Positions 32,405 through 39,870 of a stretch of 64,000 bases of DNA are shown here, one piece after another. A program made the position numbers and the translations under genes. This stretch comes from Halolamina litorea (GTDB lineage Archaea > Halobacteriota > Halobacteria > Halobacteriales > Haloferacaceae), in the NCBI RefSeq assembly GCF_026616205.1, contig NZ_JANHGR010000003.1:186001-250000 (forward strand), written 5' to 3'. Below the pieces are notes generated by a model. The model ran no database searches, was not told the origin of the DNA, and was given only the letters and a program-made list of their open reading frames with translations. Position 1 is the first letter of the stretch, and each line of letters opens with the position of its first letter.

Positions 32405-34162
32405 TTAGTTGTCCTTCAGGACGGTGTACGCGACGCCAACGATCGAGACAATAAACCCGACTGCAGACAGGACCCACGCAGAAATCGGTCCTTCAAGCAG
32501 TCCATCCCCCTGGAAGAACAGTCCTCTTTCCGCTCCGAAGAGAGACTGGCTCTGAGCGGAGCTCTCTGGGGGCTGTGTGGTGGCCGAGCTGGTGTCCGTT
32601 GCCGAGTCTGGTGGGCGCTCAGACCCTGTTTCAGTTGGTGTGTCTCTTGAGGAGGTTGGTGTTGCTTTTTGCACAGTGACCGATTTTGTCACCGACTGTG
32701 TGGAGCTATCAGTATTAGTCACCGACAGCATCACTTCGAATTCGCCGGCGGATTCGAATTCGTGCTGTACTGTCGGGCCGGTCGCATCAGCCACCCCGTT
32801 TCCATCGAAATCCCATTCAAATCGGGAGATCTCCTCGTCGTCGCTACTTGCTGTCGCATCGAACTCGACAGTCTGGCCGACGACAGGAGATGCTGGCGAG
32901 ACTTTGAATGCCGGTGTCGGTGGCTCATTTGGTGGTGCGTTATGGATCGAGTATAGGTATCCATCTGCCCCCGGAACGTACAGTACACCGTCAGCAACGG
33001 CGAGTTCTCCCCAGACGTTGGTCTCCAGGTCTAGCGTCCATGCCTCTGCGCCCGTGTCTATGTTGTAGGCGTGGACTGTTCCGCTCAGATCTGCTACGTA
33101 CGCATACGTTTCATCCGCCACGACAGACGCGTTCGTATTTGCGGATATTCGAGCCTTCCAGTTGAGATCTCCATCGACGAAGTCGTTCGCATATACGTAG
33201 GTAACCTCGTTATCCCGATCGCTAGCCGCTGTCACTACGGTTCGGCCAATCACAGCAGAGGACATCGACTCGTTAAAGTAGACTTCGTCATCTGAGATCC
33301 CGTAACTCCACGAAGTACTCCCATCTGACGTGCTAGCTGATGAAATGCCACCGAAACTGGACCCGATGAGCGAGCGTTCGCTGAGTGCTGGAGAGCTCGT
33401 CAGATATGCTCCTTCAGACCAGACTACTTCCGCCTCTTGAACATCGATCGCAATCAGACCATCTGATGCGGGAACATACACTGTATCCCCACCGATAGCT
33501 GGCGAAACTGGCTGGAACGCGGTGACATCTCGGTCTGCGACCCCAAACGGACCCGCAATGTACACTTCCTCTCCGTCATGGTTGAGGACATGTAGGTGTG
33601 GGAAGTCGCCGGCTCCACCAGTTCCAAGGAACGCGATATAGTCGTTCGTTGCCGTGATCGGGTGATAGAGAGCGGCGTCTGGACTGGCGTACGACCACAA
33701 TTCAGCACCGTCGGTGCTGAGCGCATAGAGCTGGCCGGTGTTGTCACCTGCGTATACCTGACCTTGACGTACTGCGATTCCCGCCCTCACTCCGCCTTCC
33801 GCTTCGAACTCCCATTGGATAGAGCCATCCTCTCGATCGACGCTGTAGACCTTGCCATCTTCGCTCCCGAGATAGACAGAGTCCCCAACAACTGCAGGAG
33901 CACTCGCGATTGCGCCTAGCGTAGAGGCACGCCATTTGGTTTCCACGGGTGACTGCAATGGTGTCGATGCTGTTGCAACTCCTGTATTGGCAGTCGTTCG
34001 CTGGAACTCATGCCAGTCACTTGCGTCAGAATCAACCTGTCTGGCCGGCGCTTGCCGCGAAGATGCCCGGCCGATAGACAGAGACGAAAGAGCCGCCCCA
34101 GAAGCACCGATTCCTAACCCATAGAGGAGTCGGCGGCGTGTGGTGGCATCCGTGACGTTCAT
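32405..34162 (-). CDS. Secreted PQQ-type beta-propeller protein with PKD domain and C-terminal anchor
   Basis: A 585-residue protein from the ATG at 34162 (a start at 34174 adds only four residues). The N-terminus has a Tat-type signal (TTRRRLLYGLGIGASGAAL). About residues 60-415 form PQQ-like beta-propeller blades with the repeat type VYSVDREDGSIQWEFEAEGG and LYALSTDGAELW. A PKD domain follows (about 420-505, ending EVMLSVTNTDSSTQSVTKSV). Then come a Thr/Ser-rich stalk and a C-terminal membrane helix (WVLSAVGFIVSIVGVAYTV). It is probably an envelope-anchored protein facing the outside; no catalytic function can be read. It precedes the PH-domain gene by two bases. Confidence 0.82.
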   Translation of the reverse strand: MNVTDATTRRRLLYGLGIGASGAALSSLSIGRASSRQAPARQVDSDASDWHEFQRTTANTGVATASTPLQSPVETKWRASTLGAIASAPAVVGDSVYLGSEDGKVYSVDREDGSIQWEFEAEGGVRAGIAVRQGQVYAGDNTGQLYALSTDGAELWSYASPDAALYHPITATNDYIAFLGTGGAGDFPHLHVLNHDGEEVYIAGPFGVADRDVTAFQPVSPAIGGDTVYVPASDGLIAIDVQEAEVVWSEGAYLTSSPALSERSLIGSSFGGISSASTSDGSTSWSYGISDDEVYFNESMSSAVIGRTVVTAASDRDNEVTYVYANDFVDGDLNWKARISANTNASVVADETYAYVADLSGTVHAYNIDTGAEAWTLDLETNVWGELAVADGVLYVPGADGYLYSIHNAPPNEPPTPAFKVSPASPVVGQTVEFDATASSDDEEISRFEWDFDGNGVADATGPTVQHEFESAGEFEVMLSVTNTDSSTQSVTKSVTVQKATPTSSRDTPTETGSERPPDSATDTSSATTQPPESSAQSQSLFGAERGLFFQGDGLLEGPISAWVLSAVGFIVSIVGVAYTVLKDN

Positions 34163-34193
34163 CTGAAGCCTCATTTCTGGTCACGATACATAT

Positions 34194-34207
34194 ATCGGAC
34201 GTATTGC
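34194..34207 (-). promoter_or_regulatory. AT-rich palindrome/TATA element upstream of the PKD/PQQ protein
   Basis: CGATA-CATA-TATCG is a perfect inverted repeat lying 20-45 bp before the probable starts of the minus-strand propeller gene. Its AT-rich core is placed where a haloarchaeal TATA element for a near-leaderless mRNA is expected. It could double as an operator. Confidence 0.45.
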
Positions 34208-34302
34208 TGCTGGATTCGGGAGAGGTGAAGGGAAGGGCTCTATGCAGATGCCTTACTGGATGAGTAAGCGATAAGTCATGATTCGTTAGTATACAAACTA
34301 CT

Positions 34303-34641
34303 GTGAGCGATCGGAAGCAACTGACCCCCACCCAACAAGCGATATTAAACAAGGCCAAAGAGAACCCAGGCTGGCAGAACACCGAGATAGCCGAGGCCGT
34401 CGGTTGTTCGGATTCTCATGTTTCGAGAACCCTGAACAAGTGGAGTCCCAACGAGATGGATAGTGACGGGACAGTCCCAAAGAACGACTCCCCCTCATTG
34501 ATTGGGACTCTGCTCTGGGCGACATGGTGGCTTATCAAGATCTCCGTATGGGTATTGCTGTGGCCGATTTCGGTTCCGTACTTCGCATGGAAGTTGTATC
34601 GGAAAGCGGGCACAGACAACGGTTCACCCGAAGGCTCCTAG
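34303..34641 (+). CDS. HTH protein with membrane anchor
   Basis: A 112-residue protein starting from a GTG (MSDRKQLTPTQQAIL). The N-terminal winged-helix/MarR-like HTH is clear (NPGWQNTEIAEAVGCSDSHVSRTLNKW, residues ~20-48). The C-terminal part has one long hydrophobic region (LIGTLLWATWWLIKISVWVLLWPISVPYF, about 65-95) and a basic end. A DNA-binding domain tied to the membrane suggests a sensor-regulator or a tether. It is divergent from the PKD/PQQ gene and lies 45 bp upstream of a two-helix membrane protein, with which it may act. Confidence 0.7.
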   Translation: MSDRKQLTPTQQAILNKAKENPGWQNTEIAEAVGCSDSHVSRTLNKWSPNEMDSDGTVPKNDSPSLIGTLLWATWWLIKISVWVLLWPISVPYFAWKLYRKAGTDNGSPEGS

Positions 34642-34686
34642 CATACTTCCGAACCGATAAGTGTGAGTTCTTCACTCGTTACGGAT

Positions 34687-35748
34687 ATGCCGGGTGAGTC
34701 CCCCGATATCTTCGATATTGACTTCAGATCCATTCTGACCTTTGTTGTGGTAGCAGCGGTGCTGATCGCCTTGGGCATCCTCGTGAGGGCAGGGTTTGGA
34801 GACTCTGGGCTGACGATTCTAGACTTCGCCATCTCCGGGCTCTTTTCTGCAGCCTTGGTAATCCTATACTCGCGCCAGGCAACGATCATGGAGGGACAGA
34901 GTGATCTGATGAGGCAAGAAGTGAACCGGGAAGCGAGGCAGCAACATTCAGAAACTCTCAGAAAGCGCGTCGAGATCTGGCATGGAAATCCGGAACGGGA
35001 AGTCGGCGATTCCCCGATCGATACTCCAACGTTGAATACACCCACTATTGGGTCTAGATCGTTCAATTCCGCTAGTGCAGCTTTTTCGGCGGCATTCCCG
35101 ATGGACCAGACTTTCCACGTGATTCCAGAGCGCCTGCGTGGAGACCGATACCTCGAAGACCTGCTCGAAAACCATGCTCCAGATCTGCGAGAGATTGTGG
35201 AGAAGTTGCTCAGACTGGAGCAGGAGTTCAATGAGACACGAGGTGATTTCGAGAACGACTTCGAGGTAGAGATTCAGGGAGAATACGAGAGATACACAAT
35301 ACAGGAAACCGACCGTTTGTCAGGGTGGATATTCGACCTTCTTGTCGAGCAAAATAGGGGGCTCATTGACGACGCAGTTGAGAAAGGAAGGACAAAAGTC
35401 GAAAATTCGACGGCGAGAGAGCACCCTGAGAAATCTAAGATCTGGTTCCAAATCGAAGTTGGGGGAGGACGAAGTTTCTCAATTTTGGCGGCTGACGTGA
35501 CCGAAGACGAAGTAGCTGACATCCATGATCTCCGGACGGAGGTCAAGAAGGACGGTATGGAGGTGATGAACCACGTATTCGAGCAAATCAGAGACAATGC
35601 TCCATACGAGGCAGCCTCTGAGGGTGGCAGAATCCTTGATGAGGGGAAGGAAGCTACCGATAACCTCGAAAGAACGCTGATTGAATACCATGGTCGGCCG
35701 ATAATCCCTGGCGACTGTAAGTACCTGGACGAAGCGAAGCTAGAGTAG
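34687..35748 (+). CDS. Two-helix membrane protein with large cytoplasmic domain, unknown
   Basis: A 353-residue protein (start ATG 34687; a GTG at 34663 would add eight residues). Two N-terminal transmembrane helices lie at about 18-38 (ILTFVVVAAVLIALGILV) and 48-68 (LDFAISGLFSAALVILYS). A basic/charged cytosolic part follows (RQATIMEGQSDLMRQEVNREARQQHSETLRK), then a helical middle with coiled-coil character (LREIVEKLLRLEQEFNETRGDF) and a C-terminal alpha/beta part (IWFQIEVGGGRSFSILAADV). It is less acidic and AT-richer than core genes, consistent with transfer. No known family is recognised; a two-helix effector of a defence or stress system is only a guess. Confidence 0.65.
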   Translation: MPGESPDIFDIDFRSILTFVVVAAVLIALGILVRAGFGDSGLTILDFAISGLFSAALVILYSRQATIMEGQSDLMRQEVNREARQQHSETLRKRVEIWHGNPEREVGDSPIDTPTLNTPTIGSRSFNSASAAFSAAFPMDQTFHVIPERLRGDRYLEDLLENHAPDLREIVEKLLRLEQEFNETRGDFENDFEVEIQGEYERYTIQETDRLSGWIFDLLVEQNRGLIDDAVEKGRTKVENSTAREHPEKSKIWFQIEVGGGRSFSILAADVTEDEVADIHDLRTEVKKDGMEVMNHVFEQIRDNAPYEAASEGGRILDEGKEATDNLERTLIEYHGRPIIPGDCKYLDEAKLE

Positions 35749-36180
35749 GGTTTTCTCGGTTACACCGGCAAAGCCTGGTCCACCAGTGTGCTTGCAGTTC
35801 TCCATTTCCCCCTTAGCTAAGCATGTGCGTCCAAAGTTTGCTTAGAGCGCTGTGTGATCGGTGGTAATTTATGCTACTTCTCAATTGCCACACCCTTTAA
35901 TCAGAATTCCTGATGGGTTAACTTTGGAACCAAGTGACGCTCACGACATCCCGCCTTCGGGAGTCGTTGTCGTTGGTTGCGGTAATCGACTCCTCGGAAG
36001 CGAGTGTCACGATCAAAGAGTTGATCACCGGCGACGGTGTTGCGAGGTGATCATGCTGGAACTGGGTAACCCGAGATGTCTGCCGGACAAAACCGTAAAC
36101 AAGTGATTTCATGAATTGTGAAGAGCGTCGCTAGTGTACCGGCACACTAGGCTTTTCACCGACCACCACCATGTTGTGCT
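35749..36180. other. Intergenic region without recognisable gene
   Basis: A 432-bp AT-rich stretch. Short open frames of about 64-81 residues exist on both strands but have no recognisable motifs and cross each other. The only clear structure is the palindrome at 36131-36150 in front of the AbrB/PIN pair. I see no tRNA, IS end or repeat here. Confidence 0.5.
36131..36150 (+). promoter_or_regulatory. Palindrome upstream of the AbrB-type antitoxin (candidate operator)
   Basis: CTAGTGT and ACACTAG are perfect inverted arms around a CCGG core, 31 bp before the ATG of the antitoxin gene. Antitoxins with AbrB/VapB DNA-binding domains bind such palindromes to autoregulate, so this is the most likely operator. 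Confidence 0.5.
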
Positions 36181-36429
36181 ATGAGCAGTGATCGCATCGA
36201 CGCTGAAAGCAAAGTCTCAGGGAACCAGGCGAACATCCCTGCCCGAATCCGACGGGAACTCGATATCGACGACGGTGACCACCTCCGATGGCATGTCGAG
36301 AACGGGACGCTTCGCGTTGAGGTTGTCCAACAGGAGACGGGAACGTTCGCCAACTTCGACGGTTATGATGGAGATGAGGAGACTGACGTGACCACAGACC
36401 ACGACGCTTGGGGCGTCGACGCCGGGTAG
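36181..36429 (+). CDS. AbrB/MazE-type antitoxin (VapB-like)
   Basis: An 82-residue protein with a SpoVT/AbrB swapped-hairpin domain at residues ~8-48 (AESKVSGNQANIPARIRREL, then DGDHLRWHVENGTLRVEVV), followed by an acidic disordered tail that would wrap the toxin. It ends at the base before the PIN toxin ATG. Together they form a VapBC-type antitoxin-toxin operon. Upstream is a near-perfect palindrome (36131-36150) that could be its operator. Confidence 0.85.
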   Translation: MSSDRIDAESKVSGNQANIPARIRRELDIDDGDHLRWHVENGTLRVEVVQQETGTFANFDGYDGDEETDVTTDHDAWGVDAG

Positions 36430-36864
36430 ATGCCGCGAGCGCTACTAGACACCAGCGTCCTATTTGCAGCGACGTACCGCCGTGACAACGCTCATTCTGC
36501 AGCGCTACCGGTTCTTCGCGGCGTCGACGATGGGTCACTCCCCGAAGCGGTTGTGTTGGACTTCGTGCTTGCAGAAACCCTGAATGGGCTTACAACCCAT
36601 GCAGGTCACGATGCTGCGGTTGATTTGCTCGATCGGGTCGAGGAGAACTCTCATTTCCACATCGAGTCGCTGAGCTCCGACGCAAGAACGACAGGAAAAG
36701 CCCTCTTCAGACGGCACGAGTCACTCTCGTTTGTCGATGCCTGCATCGTCGCGTACATGCAGACTGAGGGTCTCGGCTATCTCTATGCGTTTGACGATGA
36801 TTTCGACGCTGTCGATGATGTCTATCGGCTCGATACAGCCGTGAATCCGTATAAACCGGATTGA
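36430..36864 (+). CDS. PIN-domain ribonuclease toxin (VapC-like)
   Basis: A 144-residue PIN-domain protein. The acidic metal-binding residues are visible: Asp7 in LLDTSVLFA, Glu near residue 50 in LAETLNG, Asp near residue 100 in SFVDACIVAY and the Asp cluster FDDDFDAV near residue 120. It immediately follows the AbrB-type antitoxin with no gap. VapC toxins cleave RNA, often tRNA or rRNA; the substrate here is unknown. The complete catalytic set argues for an active toxin. Confidence 0.88.
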   Translation: MPRALLDTSVLFAATYRRDNAHSAALPVLRGVDDGSLPEAVVLDFVLAETLNGLTTHAGHDAAVDLLDRVEENSHFHIESLSSDARTTGKALFRRHESLSFVDACIVAYMQTEGLGYLYAFDDDFDAVDDVYRLDTAVNPYKPD

Positions 36865-36965
36865 ACGACTGAAACTGTCTCCAGCTGTTCACAGCGCCCA
36901 GTCGCACAGTACGACGATATCGAGATCCACCACTCGCTTCTCGGTGACGAGGCATCAACGCCGTA

Positions 36966-37736
36966 CTAGCTGTCACCGTTGTCGTTCTCATCGTCGTCAT
37001 CGCTGTCCTCATCGTCACGGTGGTAGATATCCGGCCAATCGTACTCAGGGCCCTCCAACGGCTCTGGGGGCATGCGGTCCCAGAGGTCCGGCATCTCCTG
37101 TTCAAACCGATAGGTGACAGGTTGCAGTGGGATTGGCTCATATAGGCGATTGAGGAGACCAATCGACGGGAGCCATGGGATGTCTGCTGGCCGGATATCG
37201 GAGTATAGACGCACGTACAGGAGTGGGATGATGGGCTTCCCACCATCGGGTGGCGGTGAGAGGTCGAGACCAATCGTCGTCATTCCCGTTTTGGCGCTCA
37301 TGACCGACGCGTTCCACCGGAACACTTCCTCACGTCGCTCTTGGAGGTAAGACAGTCGTGGGTCGAATGTTTCGGCCTCCATCGAGAGTGCGTCGTACTC
37401 TTCGACGTCCCCTTCGGGGTAGTCGATCGACAGCATGGACGGCGTGTAATGGAGCTGTGTGGCATCCAGTAGAACAGGGAATGGAGAGGCGTTTGAGATC
37501 ACCAGTGCAAGGTCGCCTTCCATCTTTTGGAAGCCGACGCCGAGTTTCGGTGTGATTGTGTAGTGGGCAGCGAGTCGGATGCCAGCCCATAGGAGTGCGT
37601 ACGCTGCAGTCCCGATGCTGGTGGCAGTTGCGATGACCGCCAGGATACCGATTGCGGGCGTGATGAGGAACAATATCACTGAAAGAATCCCGGCAGCGAT
37701 ACTCAGCAAGTCAGCGGTGAGGATACGCCAGCGCAT
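36966..37736 (-). CDS. Membrane-anchored protein of unknown function
   Basis: A 256-residue protein with two N-terminal transmembrane segments (LLSIAAGILSVILFLITPAIGI and ATATSIGTAAYALLWAGIRL, within residues ~8-55). A soluble beta-rich domain follows (VGFQKMEGDLALVISNASPFPVLLD, MTTIGLDLSPPPDGGKPIIPLLYVRLY). It ends in a very acidic tail of Asp and Glu residues (DDEDSDDDDENDNGDS). The soluble part may bind other proteins or nucleic acid-associated factors; no family is recognised. It lies alone between a PIN toxin and a Fic gene in the island. Confidence 0.65.
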   Translation of the reverse strand: MRWRILTADLLSIAAGILSVILFLITPAIGILAVIATATSIGTAAYALLWAGIRLAAHYTITPKLGVGFQKMEGDLALVISNASPFPVLLDATQLHYTPSMLSIDYPEGDVEEYDALSMEAETFDPRLSYLQERREEVFRWNASVMSAKTGMTTIGLDLSPPPDGGKPIIPLLYVRLYSDIRPADIPWLPSIGLLNRLYEPIPLQPVTYRFEQEMPDLWDRMPPEPLEGPEYDWPDIYHRDDEDSDDDDENDNGDS

Positions 37737-37977
37737 GGTGTTCTAGTTAGGTGATTGGCAGCAAGTAGCTTTGTCTGGTATTGGGAATCGAATCCTCCGG
37801 AGGGGGTGAGGGTGACCAATTATCGGGCTGTCCTTGAGTTTTGTATCCACGCCACCATACGACCGCATTGAATGCAATCACCTGTTTTATTTTCATACTT
37901 AGTCGATCATAGCGGCTCAACCATTCATTTGCACCCAGTAGATTGATTTTGTGCGCGGGTTTACTGGGTGAGTATGC

Positions 37978-39153
37978 ATGCGACAGCCAGAACTCGATTC
38001 TAACGCTCCTGGCGAACTGATCTCCTATGGGCGGCGGTCCTACTACAAGCCGGATCCGCTGCCGCCATCTCGAGAGCTCGATCTCGGGGATGATTTCTAC
38101 GAGACGCTCTCGGAAGCGACATTCTGGCTCGGGAAACTCAGTGGAGTGAGTCTCGAACTCGACTTCCCACCAGTACTCTACACGTCACTCCTCCGTAAGG
38201 AAGCCATGGAATCCGCGGAAATCGAAGGCGCCGATGTTGACTATGACGCTCTCTACAGTCTCGAAACGCGCTCCTTTGACGCCGGCGAGGACGAGACTAG
38301 TGTTGAATCCACGACGGCCCAAACGAAGGACACGCAGGAAGTCCTCAACTACGAAGACGCTATCGAGGATGGTATCGAGGCACTCGACCGGGACGACGCG
38401 TTAACCGTTGAACGGCTGCACGAATTCCACGAGACGCTTCTCACTGGCGTTCCAGACGATCGGGCTGATACCGGCACTCTTGGCGCATACAAGACGAAAC
38501 CGAACCATATCGGTGACTTCCTCCCACCCGTTCCAGACAAAGTTGATGGGTTGATGGATGCGCTGTTCACCTACTACAGAACTGGCGGAAGCTACCACCC
38601 GCTCGTCGATATCGCGCTCTTCCATTACCAATTCGAGACGATCCATCCGTACGGGGATGGGAACGGTCGTCTCGGACGGCTCCTCATCACGCTCCAACTG
38701 TACGATGCTGGCTATCTCGAACGCCCGAACCTCTACCTCAGTGAATACTTCAATCGAAACAAGCCAACGTACGTCGACCGGTTGGAGGGCGTTCGATACA
38801 ATGGCAATTGGGAGGCTTGGCTATCGTTCTTTATCGAGGGTATTGCCCGACAGGCTCGTGAGTCCGTTGATCGAACACTCTCGCTCACCCGCCTCAAGCG
38901 TCGGTACGACGACGCGTACGGCGGCAAATCCTACACCAAGAATCAACTCGCAGTGAAGCTCTTCGAACAGCCGTACATCACCAGCAAGACTGTGCAACGA
39001 CTCTTCGATGTCAAGCAACCGACGGCGTCGCGAGCGATCAACGCGCTCGTTGATGAAGGCGTTCTCGAGGAAGTGACCGGGAAGGGGCGCAATAAGGAGT
39101 ATCGCGCTCGAGAGATTTTCGATATTCTCGAGCAGCCACCGCAGACCTACTGA
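37978..39153 (+). CDS. Fic/DOC-family AMP-transferase-type protein
   Basis: A 391-residue Fic protein. The Fic core carries HPYGDGNGRLGR with catalytic His223 (canonical HxFxxGNGRxxR). The N-terminal helix holds SAEIEG at residues 79-84, matching the inhibitory motif (S/T)xxxE(G/N). With the inhibitory helix N-terminal to the Fic core this is a class II Fic protein. The C-terminal ~80 residues form a winged helix (TSKTVQRLFDVKQPTASRAINAL, VLEEVTGKGRNKEYR), a frequent partner of Fic domains. Fic proteins usually AMPylate target proteins, and the target here is unknown. It may be a toxin or a regulator in the island. Confidence 0.9.
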   Translation: MRQPELDSNAPGELISYGRRSYYKPDPLPPSRELDLGDDFYETLSEATFWLGKLSGVSLELDFPPVLYTSLLRKEAMESAEIEGADVDYDALYSLETRSFDAGEDETSVESTTAQTKDTQEVLNYEDAIEDGIEALDRDDALTVERLHEFHETLLTGVPDDRADTGTLGAYKTKPNHIGDFLPPVPDKVDGLMDALFTYYRTGGSYHPLVDIALFHYQFETIHPYGDGNGRLGRLLITLQLYDAGYLERPNLYLSEYFNRNKPTYVDRLEGVRYNGNWEAWLSFFIEGIARQARESVDRTLSLTRLKRRYDDAYGGKSYTKNQLAVKLFEQPYITSKTVQRLFDVKQPTASRAINALVDEGVLEEVTGKGRNKEYRAREIFDILEQPPQTY

Positions 39154-39353
39154 CGCTAGTGGTGACGTGCCAGGTGATGGGGCCAACGTTTTCCCAGCGC
39201 TTGTCGATAAGGCGCGTTGACGATGGACAGCAGTCGCTGCAACGAGCCTGCGTGTCTCCAGCTGGCGACGATGGGCCCACAGCTCAGGGTGACCGCCAAA
39301 GTGACTCACGTGCATCGGCGATGCCTCGTTTCAAATCTGCAAGGGTCTTAGCT

Positions 39354-39446
39354 TCAACCCCACGAGGGTACGTCTGAAACCCAGATACCGCTGTTGACCA
39401 TCACCTTCACAACCTTCATGCCAGAAAACGTCCGCCGCGCCGTCAC
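39354..39446 (-). pseudogene. Truncated hicA toxin gene
   Basis: A GTG overlapping the hicB-like stop opens TARRTFSGMKVVKVMVNSG, which closely resembles the N-terminus of haloarchaeal HicA toxins (FSGxDVVKVMVNSG). After 30 residues the frame ends in a stop (39354-39356). The remaining ~50 residues of a normal HicA, including its catalytic His, are missing from this frame. The gene is most likely a decayed toxin that left its antitoxin behind. Confidence 0.55.
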
Positions 39447-39724
39447 TCGAAGATCTCCGAGTCTTCGATAGACCCGCTTTCGTTGTTTTCCGGGTCGACC
39501 CCGATCTCTCGGAGTTCTTCCTCGGTCGGCGCGTGGCCTTCACCATGGAACCCCGCAATCGCCTCATCGAGGTTATCGAGCGCAGCTCCCCGAGTTCGGC
39601 CCTGTGAGGAGAGGGCCGTTTCCTCATCACGGGCGACCCACCACTCCTCATCTTCAGAGAGGGTGAGCGTGATTGTCTGGGCCGCAGCCGGGTCGTCGAC
39701 ATGGGCCGGCGTGTCGGTGCTCAT
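39443..39724 (-). CDS. HicB-family antitoxin
   Basis: A 93-residue protein from the ATG at 39724 (MSTDTPAHVDDPAAAQTIT). The core matches HicB antitoxins: TLTLSEDEEWWVARDEETALSSQGRTRGAALDNLDEAIAGFHGEG, a partial RNase H-like fold. An acidic C-terminal tail follows. The paired hicA gene directly downstream is truncated, so the antitoxin is an orphan. A frame to 39742 adds six non-typical residues. Confidence 0.82.
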   Translation of the reverse strand: MSTDTPAHVDDPAAAQTITLTLSEDEEWWVARDEETALSSQGRTRGAALDNLDEAIAGFHGEGHAPTEEELREIGVDPENNESGSIEDSEIFE

Positions 39725-39870
39725 AGAGCAGGCTATCCTCACTTCCCTGAACTACCTTGTGCTCACCAAGTGAGATACACCGCACGGTCCGTCCTAGTGA
39801 ATGACTCGGCCTGACTTGGACATGATTATGAACCGTCAAAACTTAGTGTTCAACTGTTAAGCAATGCCAC

